This document shows, piece after piece, positions 6,963-11,439 of a stretch of 11,439 bases of DNA. Below the pieces are notes generated by a model. The model saw only the letters and a program-made list of their open reading frames with translations. It was not told the DNA's origin and ran no database searches. Each line of letters begins with the position of its first letter. The stretch's first letter is position 1. The stretch is from Planctomycetota bacterium (lineage in GTDB: Bacteria; Planctomycetota; Phycisphaerae; WQYP01): positions 1-11,439 of the forward strand of contig JAKCCC010000025.1 of assembly GCA_021838985.1 (NCBI GenBank). Direction: 5' to 3'. The position numbers and the translations under genes were made by a program.

Positions 6963-8126
6963 CTACATGCCGGCCGTCCGGATACCCCGCATGCGCATGC
7001 GTAATTCTTCGGCATTGGGAGAGGCCGCGTACGCTTCCCGCGGGTGCACCATCTCCTTTTCCACCAGTTCCACCAGCATTTCATTGAAATCAATCATCCC
7101 GGCGCCGCGCTCCGCCAAAATCACCTGTCTTAATTCATTTTCGCGGCCGTCCAGAATATATTTTCGAACCGCCGGCGTGCTCAGCATCACTTCCACCACC
7201 GGCACCAGGTCTACCCCTTTCTGGATGGAGGGAACCAGCTTTTGAAAGATAATGGCCTTCATATTGGTGGCGATGGCCTGGCGCATATTGGCGTGCATCT
7301 CGGTCGGAAATAATTCCAAAATACGGGTGATCGCCCCCGGCGCGCTGCCGGCGTGAATCGTGGAAAATACCAGGTGGCCGGTCTCCGTGGCGATGATCCC
7401 GGCCTGAAAAGTCTCGCGGTCGCGCATTTCGCCGATCAGCACCACGTCCGGGTCTTCGCGCATGAGTGCCCGCAGGGCGTTGTCGTAGCTGTCGCAATCC
7501 AGGCCGATTTCACGCTGGTTAATCAGCGCTTTGCGGTCCACATACGTATATTCAATCGGATTTTCAATCGTCACGACATGACAGCTCCGCCGTTCGTTGA
7601 CCTGTTCGAGCATCGCCGCGATGGTGGTGCTTTTTCCGCTGCCGGTGATGCCGGCCAGCAGGATCAGGCCCTGTTCGTTCTCCGCGATCTGCTCCATGAT
7701 CGGCGGCAGGTGCAGCTGCGAGTAGGTCGGAATTTTGGGATTGATGCGGCGGGCCGCCAGACTGATCTGGCCCCGCTGCCGGAAAATATTGATGCGGAAC
7801 CGCTCGCGCACCGTCAGCGGATAAGCCAGGTCAATCTGCCCGTTCCGCTGAAACTCCTCCCATTGCGCGGGTTTTACTATTTCCTGCACCATCGCTTCAA
7901 TTTCGTCGTTGCTCAACGGGCCGCTGTTGGTAGGAATCAGCTCCCCCTTTTTACGGATGCGCGGCGCGACGTCGGCTTTCAGATGCACGTCGGTTCCCTC
8001 CACCCGCGCTACCGCTTCCAAAAAACGATGAATTTTTGGAACCGGCTTCTTCGGCGCCCCCGGAGATGGAGCCGGCGCCGCTGCGTTTAAATCCACTACC
8101 GGTGCTGCCGTCACTTTATCGGCCAT
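6963..8126 (-). CDS. pilT: PilT/PilU-type hexameric ATPase
   Basis: PilT-family proteins form cytoplasmic hexamers that power type IV pilus retraction by ATP hydrolysis. The 387-residue product has an alanine- and proline-rich leader (1-30) and an N-terminal PAS-like domain with GTDVHLKADVAPRIRKKGEL. Its Walker A is intact (GITGSGKST, 159-167, Lys165). Walker B is DVVLIGEMRD (227-236, Glu233) and the His box is TGHLVFSTIH (249-258). Length and motif order are normal for PilT or PilU, which cannot be told apart by eye. The start at 8126 is supported by GGGAGG at 8131-8136. It heads an operon with a degenerate ATPase and a CvpA-like protein. No pilin, PilB, PilC or PilM-Q gene is in the window, so a role in retraction is inferred from family only. 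The 136 bases upstream show no strong promoter, so read-through from the deacetylase operon is possible. Confidence 0.92.
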   Translation of the reverse strand: MADKVTAAPVVDLNAAAPAPSPGAPKKPVPKIHRFLEAVARVEGTDVHLKADVAPRIRKKGELIPTNSGPLSNDEIEAMVQEIVKPAQWEEFQRNGQIDLAYPLTVRERFRINIFRQRGQISLAARRINPKIPTYSQLHLPPIMEQIAENEQGLILLAGITGSGKSTTIAAMLEQVNERRSCHVVTIENPIEYTYVDRKALINQREIGLDCDSYDNALRALMREDPDVVLIGEMRDRETFQAGIIATETGHLVFSTIHAGSAPGAITRILELFPTEMHANMRQAIATNMKAIIFQKLVPSIQKGVDLVPVVEVMLSTPAVRKYILDGRENELRQVILAERGAGMIDFNEMLVELVEKEMVHPREAYAASPNAEELRMRMRGIRTAGM

Positions 8127-8262
8127 GGGGCCTCCCGCGGATTATGCTTGCCTTTCATCCTGCAACCCTGGCGGCCGGGGCGCTGTCGCGTCGGTTAAAC
8201 CGCTCCCTTACGGCCGCCGCATGGTGGCGATTCGCTTGGCGCGTCCGTGTGTTTACATTCCT

Positions 8263-8952
8263 TCAGAGGACTATTTCCTCCAAGCCGCTTAACCCGAGCA
8301 TTTCCGTCACATAAAACGGCTCGGCGAAGGGGCGGCGAATCGTCCCCCCAAAGTATGCATCAAGGTTACGCACATAATCAAGCACCGCCCCCTGTTCGGC
8401 CGCGGGACGGCCCCGGAAAAACTGCGAATCATAGCAGCGCAGCGCCTGCATCTTCACTTCTATCGTCGCGGACACATCCACGCAAAAACTGGCGGGAAAA
8501 TTCATCCGGAGATGCGTGCAAAAGTAATAGATCAGCCGCGGCGGATAAAAGGGTTCCCCGGGAATGGTTGAACGCGTCAGCTTGGCGTCAAACCGGGCGT
8601 CCTCGGCGATACGGGTAACCTGCCCGTGATCTGGATGCGCGTCCTGTGGATACGGCAAAAAAAGAATGTCCGGCCGCAGCTGGCGATAAATAGCCGCGAG
8701 CTGATGGCGCCCGGCCAGGGAATATAAGACCTCCCGATTCCTAAACCCGGCCGCCTGACGCGGCACGCCCAGCGCTGCCGCCGCCGCCGCCGCCTCCGCC
8801 GCCCGGATCTCCGGCGACCCGTGCGGCGTCGGTTCGCCATCGGTTATATCCAGCAGCGTCACGCGGTGCCCACGCCGCGCCAGCAAGGCGATGGTTCCTC
8901 CCATCGCCAGTTCCTGATCGTCGGGGTGCGGCCCTGCCACCAAGATGTTCAT
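8263..8952 (-). CDS. PIG-L family deacetylase, BshB1-like
   Basis: LmbE/PIG-L enzymes are zinc-dependent and remove acetyl groups from N-acetylglucosamine-linked substrates. The 229-residue product carries the metal site HPDD at residues 9-12 (His9, Asp12, with Asp11 as the expected base) and the second motif DAHPDH at 104-109 (His109). The later stretch FCVDVSATIEVKMQALRCYDSQF matches the C-terminal block of BshB1, the deacetylase of bacillithiol synthesis, and the overall length also fits. It could instead act on a lipid-linked or polysaccharide sugar, since no bshA or bshC is nearby. A run of alanines (about 54-60) comes from a GCC repeat. The start overlaps the stop of the acyl carrier protein gene by four bases (ATGA), so translation is probably coupled. 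Confidence 0.9.
   Translation of the reverse strand: MNILVAGPHPDDQELAMGGTIALLARRGHRVTLLDITDGEPTPHGSPEIRAAEAAAAAAALGVPRQAAGFRNREVLYSLAGRHQLAAIYRQLRPDILFLPYPQDAHPDHGQVTRIAEDARFDAKLTRSTIPGEPFYPPRLIYYFCTHLRMNFPASFCVDVSATIEVKMQALRCYDSQFFRGRPAAEQGAVLDYVRNLDAYFGGTIRRPFAEPFYVTEMLGLSGLEEIVL
8777..8794. repeat. (GCC)6 triplet repeat inside the deacetylase gene
   Basis: Six exact GCC units, followed by TCC and two more GCC, encode a short alanine run in the deacetylase. Slippage would change the protein by whole residues and would not shift the frame. Confidence 0.8.
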
Positions 8953-9338
8953 GCTTGGATTTTCGTCATCACGTAGCGCACCAGCGTGTCCACCGTGAAC
9001 ACATCGCGAAACTTGTTGATATCCGGATTTTTTTCAAACGCCGTGAAATCGGCGAAGGGCATGCGGCGCTTCAGTTCCTCCAGCCCCGCCGGAGTCACGT
9101 GGCCGTTGCTGACATATTCCGGATTGGAAAATACGCTTTCCGGTGACAGCTCGCCTTGGGGTATCTTGATGCTGAAGGCTTTCTCCAACTGGAAGGTAAT
9201 ATCCAGATAGTCGATGGATTCCGCGCCCAGGTCCTCATTCAGCCGGGCCGTCGGCACCACCTCCTCCGGATCCACCGCCAGGGCCTCGGTGAGCACACCG
9301 CGCACCTTGGCGAAAACGTCATCCCGCGTCATGGGCAT
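8949..9338 (-). CDS. Acyl carrier protein with internal insertion
   Basis: The protein carries acyl chains on a phosphopantetheine arm. The attachment motif is DLGAESIDYLDITFQLEKAF, with Ser41 as the modified residue and the usual helix II sequence after it. At 129 residues it is about 50 longer than a standard AcpP. The extra part (about 58-112) lies between helix II and the final helix, which resembles FTVDTLVRYVMTKI. It is charged and contains VSNGHVTPAGLEELKRRMPF. I chose the ATG at 9338 because GGGAG at 9345-9349 sits six bases upstream; the second ATG at 9332 would be 12 bases away. The gene overlaps the FabZ-like gene by 20 bases and the deacetylase gene by four. The insertion suggests a dedicated carrier for a special acyl product, not housekeeping fatty acid synthesis. 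Confidence 0.92.
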   Translation of the reverse strand: MPMTRDDVFAKVRGVLTEALAVDPEEVVPTARLNEDLGAESIDYLDITFQLEKAFSIKIPQGELSPESVFSNPEYVSNGHVTPAGLEELKRRMPFADFTAFEKNPDINKFRDVFTVDTLVRYVMTKIQA

Positions 9339-9819
9339 AAGGAACTCCCGCTTGAACTTGCAGCTGTTTCCACTGCGCCATCATGCCATCAATCAGTTTT
9401 TTGTCCAGTCCCGCCAGAGCCGGATCACCGTCCGCCAGGTTGCGATGGGCCAGTTCGATGCGCCCCTGAATGGCGGTGGCGGCCCCTACTTCTCCACGAA
9501 TCTTGAATTCACTCGACTCCGATTCCAGACGCACCGTGTCCGCCTGAATCGTCAGGACCTGTCCCGGCTGGACGAAGGCGCCATAACGGACTCCGCGCAC
9601 CGAGCGCAGGACAATCAGGCTGTGGGCGAACCCTTCATATTCCCGCACCAGCCAAGCCGCCGCCTGCACCGCCGCCTCCAGCATCAACACGCCGGGCAAC
9701 ACGGGAAATTCGGGAAAATGATCGGCCAGGTACTCTTCCGTTGGGTGGACCTGCTTGGTCATCACAATAGTTTGACCACGCGCCAGCCGCACCAGCTTAT
9801 CCACCAGGCGGAACTGCAT
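9319..9819 (-). CDS. FabZ-like 3-hydroxyacyl-ACP dehydratase (hot-dog fold)
   Basis: The 166-residue product resembles FabZ, which removes water from 3-hydroxyacyl-ACP. The catalytic segment reads DHFPEFPVLPGVLMLEAAVQ, with His34 and Glu48 in the FabZ positions. A Glu rather than Asp argues against FabA. FabZ proteins usually carry GHFPGxPVMPG here, so the motif is slightly diverged. The C-terminal 25 residues extend beyond the usual hot-dog core. The start at 9819 is preferred because homology begins at MQFRLVDKL. The frame extends to 9933, but that part encodes a low-complexity stretch over a tandem repeat. The stop lies inside the start of the acyl carrier protein gene, so the two proteins are probably made together and used on the same acyl chain. 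A diverged, non-catalytic hot-dog protein cannot be excluded. Confidence 0.88.
   Translation of the reverse strand: MQFRLVDKLVRLARGQTIVMTKQVHPTEEYLADHFPEFPVLPGVLMLEAAVQAAAWLVREYEGFAHSLIVLRSVRGVRYGAFVQPGQVLTIQADTVRLESESSEFKIRGEVGAATAIQGRIELAHRNLADGDPALAGLDKKLIDGMMAQWKQLQVQAGVPYAHDAG
9345..9349 (-). promoter_or_regulatory. Ribosome binding site of the acyl carrier protein gene
   Basis: GGGAG on the minus strand, six bases before the ATG at 9338, favours that start over the ATG at 9332. It lies within the coding region of the FabZ-like gene. Confidence 0.6.
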
Positions 9820-9826
9820 GGAGTTC

Positions 9827-9840
9827 TCAGTTTTCAGTTT
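9827..9840. repeat. Two tandem TCAGTTT units
   Basis: Two exact 7-base units lie just upstream of the FabZ-like start, with a degenerate third copy on the left (GAGTTC). On the minus strand they read AAACTGA twice. They explain the low-complexity translation of the frame upstream of 9819. Confidence 0.6.
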
Positions 9841-9990
9841 GCGGTTTTCCGTATTTAGCCGCGCCGGCACCAGCGGGGCGAAAAACAACTCCACCCCCTT
9901 CAGATTTTTATCCGACTCACTGTTCCTTGGCAAGCCACCGCTGGACCAGTCAACGCGAGCCTTTCACCGCATATGGAGCGTTTCCCATAA

Positions 9991-10019
9991 ATTATGTAGC
10001 TTATCCGCAATTTTGGAAA
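9991..10019 (-). promoter_or_regulatory. Possible sigma-70 promoter for the FabZ-ACP-deacetylase operon
   Basis: On the minus strand TTTCCA (10019-10014) and CATAAT (9996-9991) are separated by exactly 17 bases, in the most AT-rich part of the region and about 170 bases before the first start codon. The -10 box matches five of six consensus bases and the -35 box four of six. No operator was recognised. Confidence 0.35.
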
Positions 10020-10110
10020 TAGTGTGCCGTCAAGTGATAACTTTCTGGCTGCCGTACCCCCCCCGGATCCACCACCGAACCCGCAGCACCGGGCTTCAGC
10101 TCACCGTAAT

Positions 10111-10122
10111 TCCATGAAAGGC
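10111..10122 (+). repeat. Left subterminal inverted repeat of the IS element
   Basis: TCCATGAAAGGC is the exact reverse complement of the right repeat at 11413-11424. It overlaps the first bases of the leader hairpin. Confidence 0.85.
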
Positions 10123-10174
10123 TGTCTCCCTGCGGACGGTAAGATGTCCGCATGGGCTTACAAAGGAGACAGCC
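10120..10174 (+). promoter_or_regulatory. Leader hairpin covering the transposase ribosome binding site
   Basis: GGCTGTCTCC at 10120-10129 pairs perfectly with GGAGACAGCC at 10165-10174, directly before the ATG at 10175. An inner stem, TGCGGAC (10131-10137) with GTCCGCA (10146-10152), sits inside the loop. The ribosome binding site AAAGGAG (10162-10168) is largely within the right arm of the outer stem. Transcripts entering from outside would fold and hide it. Confidence 0.75.
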
Positions 10175-11053
10175 ATGAGTAAGGTATGGACAAAGGTATC
10201 CCATTGCGGGATGGATGTCCACCGGACGTTCAGCCGGTTGACGGCGCGGGACGAGGAGAACCAGGTGGTGTTTCGCGCACGGTTGGAGCATCGCGATTGG
10301 GAGCGTTGTCGGCAACAGCTGGGGCAGTCGCCTGCGGCGACCCGGTGATTCTGGAGGGTACCTTCGGGTGGGCGTGGATGGCGCAGGAATTGCAGGCGTG
10401 CGGATTGGAACCGCACTTGTGCAATGGGCGGAAGGTCGACCGGTGGCGGGAGGCGAAGGGGTTGGCGAAGACGAATCGGATTGACGCGAACTTGATCCGC
10501 GAGTTGTGGGCGGAATCGACGCGGTGGTGGGAGGTGTGGCTGGCCCCGCTCGCCCCCGGCGAGGCGAGCGGAGATCGGGGACCTGGGGCGTTTTGCCAGC
10601 CGCAAGAAGCTGGCGGCGTATGCCTGGTTGGCCCCGCGGGCCCAGGACCGTGGGGAGGAGACGGGGGCGACGCCGGTGGGGCGGCATGTGGGGCACCAGG
10701 GGTGCCGGACGCTGAAGTGGGCGTTCCTGGAGGCGGCGCACGGGGCGGTGCGGAAGAGTGCGGGGATGGCGGCGGTGTTCGACCGGCGGACGGATGGGGG
10801 TCGGCGGGACAAGAATCGGGGCTACCTCGCGGTGGCCCGGCATTTATGCGAGATAGGTTACGCGTGTCAACGTAAAGGAGTCGACTACATGGAACAGCGA
10901 CCGTTGCGGCCGGGCGAACGTGCGTCCGGGCCGGCGACGGCCTGCTGCGAGGTGCGTCCGGAGTCGGGCCAGCCTGAACTCGCTATGGTCCGGCCGTCGC
11001 GGCGGCCGCGTGTGCGCGGTCGGCGTGAGGGTCCGAGACCTGTCTGTAAATAG
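10175..11053 (+). pseudogene. IS110-family transposase, frameshifted and internally deleted
   Basis: The N-terminal RuvC-like part starts at ATG 10175 (frame 2) with GMDVHRTFS, giving the first Asp (10214-10216), and runs to a stop at 10346. Homology continues in frame 1 from about 10330 with VILEGTFGW (Glu at 10354-10356), GLEPHLCNGRKVDRW and KTNRIDAN. In that motif the usual KTDxxDA has Asn (10474-10476) in place of the third catalytic acid. At about 10563-10570 the match jumps to AEIGDLGRFASRKKLAAYAWLAP, back in frame 2. Some 130 residues that normally link the two domains, as I recall the family, are missing. The C-terminal Transposase_20 part ends near GVDYMEQRP, followed by an arginine- and proline-rich tail to the stop at 11053. 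Around the expected catalytic serine I see QDRGEETG and no serine. With a frameshift, a deletion and lost active-site residues, the gene is not functional. Confidence 0.88.
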
Positions 11054-11061
11054 CGCCACCC

Positions 11062-11346
11062 GCACCGGACCGTAATCATGTGGCCGCCCCCGGAACCGCG
11101 GGGGCCAGCACGAATAGGATAGCTGGGCCGCACCCCTCGTGTGAGCCCTGGGCCGGTGCCTTCCGGAGAGCCTGGAGAGGAGCGAGAGCCTGCGGCCGGT
11201 GAGGCCGCGGAGCGGGTGCGTGTGGAGATTGGCGCCGGGCCGCCAAACCGTGCGACGGGGGACCCTGCGCCTCCCGTCGGCGCGAAGGCCACGGGCCTGC
11301 CACGGCGTACAGGTCGCCGCCCCCGCGAAGCCTCTGGCTCCGTGGC
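11062..11346 (+). ncRNA. Candidate bridge RNA / seekRNA region of the IS element
   Basis: In IS1111-type elements the guide RNA is described downstream of the transposase gene, as here. Outer stem one is GCACCGG (11062-11068) with CCGGTGC (11153-11159). It encloses ACCGTAAT (11069-11076, identical to the left terminus 10103-10110), a hairpin (11086-11091 with 11100-11105) and GGATAGC (11117-11123, identical to the right terminus 11422-11428). Stem two is GCCACGG (11299-11305) with CCGTGGC (11340-11346). Its 34-base loop contains CAGGTCG (11310-11316), identical to the first seven bases after the inferred right end. Other perfect stems are 11192-11197 with 11203-11208, and 11253-11259 with 11273-11279. 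Limits and fold are by eye. High GC content makes short stems common, and expression is unknown. Confidence 0.4.
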
Positions 11347-11399
11347 GAGGGCCGATCAGATAGACCGCGCGGAGGATTTTGTGTTGTCGGAACCAGGGC

Positions 11400-11405
11400 T
11401 TGACA
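11400..11405 (+). promoter_or_regulatory. Consensus -35 box pointing out of the IS right end
   Basis: TTGACA lies seven bases inside the right inverted repeat. Seventeen bases further, GATAGC (11423-11428) is a poor -10 match. Such an element could form a promoter with adjacent host DNA or at a circular junction of the two ends. Confidence 0.4.
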
Positions 11406-11412
11406 GCGGAGC

Positions 11413-11424
11413 GCCTTTCATGGA
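11413..11424 (+). repeat. Right subterminal inverted repeat of the IS element
   Basis: GCCTTTCATGGA is the exact reverse complement of the left repeat at 10111-10122. Only 15 bases remain after it in the window. Confidence 0.85.
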
Positions 11425-11439
11425 TAGCAGGTCGAAGAT

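Larger units (their letters stand above)
9820..10103. other. Non-coding region between the FabZ-like gene and the IS element
   Basis: These 284 bases contain no supported gene. They are locally more AT-rich than the flanking genes at about 9981-10020, where the possible promoter lies. A run of eight C occurs at 10057-10064. The insertion element begins at the right edge, about 85 bases upstream of the putative -35 box. Confidence 0.55.
10104..11427 (+). mobile_element. IS110-family element, IS1111 type, decayed
   Basis: A DEDD transposase remnant is flanked by perfect 12-bp inverted repeats, TCCATGAAAGGC at 10111-10122 and its complement at 11413-11424. IS1111-type members of the IS110 family are known for subterminal repeats with a few bases outside them, as I recall seven on the left and three on the right. 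That rule gives the outer limits used here; the exact ends cannot be fixed without an empty site. No flanking direct repeat is seen, as expected for this family. Between the left repeat and the gene is a hairpin over the ribosome binding site. Between the gene and the right repeat lie about 360 GC-rich structured bases. At about 1.32 kb the copy is short because the middle of the transposase is missing. It sits upstream of the FabZ-like operon, facing away from it. Confidence 0.85.

Noticed and set aside
7353..8090. Plus-strand open frame opposite pilT
   Set aside because: Shadow of the well-conserved PilT reading frame.
8127..8262. Promoter for pilT using CATAAT close to the start
   Set aside because: No -35 box at suitable spacing was found; the hexamer alone is not enough.
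9820..9933. N-terminal extension of the FabZ-like protein by 38 residues
   Set aside because: It translates a short tandem repeat and has no similarity to the hot-dog family. The conserved part starts at 9819.
10057..10064. Run of eight C as a phase-variation tract
   Set aside because: It lies outside any gene and outside the putative promoter boxes, so no switching role can be argued.
10300..10346. Programmed frameshift in the transposase
   Set aside because: No slippery heptamer or downstream pseudoknot was seen, and the gene also has an internal deletion and a lost catalytic acid, so decay explains it better.
10001..10843. Minus-strand open frames opposite the transposase
   Set aside because: Proline-, arginine- and serine-rich antisense frames over a recognisable transposase remnant.
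10885..11303. Minus-strand open frames in the IS right end
   Set aside because: No recognisable protein. The region is GC-rich and dominated by inverted repeats.

Overview
The window looks like chromosomal DNA from a GC-rich bacterium, most likely of the Planctomycetota (Phycisphaerae-like) or a related PVC lineage. That placement is inferred from gene content: a eukaryote-type (GT3) glycogen synthase, an oversized acyl carrier protein, a membrane-anchored GspE-like protein and an isolated nuoH. No rRNA, tRNA or CRISPR array is visible.

Layout. (1) Positions 1-2002, plus strand: the 3' part of a GT3 glycogen synthase gene, then ribD (riboflavin synthesis) one base later. (2) Positions 1989-3260, minus strand: nuoH, a complex I membrane subunit, converging on ribD with a 14-base overlap. 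(3) Positions 3261-3573: non-coding, with a terminator-like hairpin for the operon that follows. (4) Positions 3574-8126, minus strand: a tight three-gene operon read pilT-like ATPase, then a membrane-anchored GspE/PilB-like protein with a degenerate Walker A motif, then a CvpA-like four-helix membrane protein with a large unknown C-terminal part. (5) Positions 8263-9819, minus strand: three overlapping genes read FabZ-like dehydratase, long acyl carrier protein, PIG-L/BshB1-type deacetylase. A possible promoter lies at 9991-10019. (6) About 10104-11427, plus strand: an IS110-family element of the IS1111 type with perfect 12-bp subterminal inverted repeats and a decayed transposase gene.

The genes form separate modules: storage polysaccharide and cofactor synthesis on the left, a pilus-motor-like or secretion-like operon in the middle, and an acyl-chain plus deacetylase operon on the right. 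The least explained protein-coding feature is the PilT / pseudo-ATPase / CvpA operon.

The most interesting non-coding feature is the right end of the IS element, downstream of the broken transposase. There, short exact copies of both element termini lie inside one stem-closed domain. A second stem-loop carries a 7-nt match to the DNA immediately outside the inferred right end. This resembles the guide loops of IS110/IS1111 bridge RNA (seekRNA). The evidence is by eye only, and one strand-orientation detail does not fit the simplest model.
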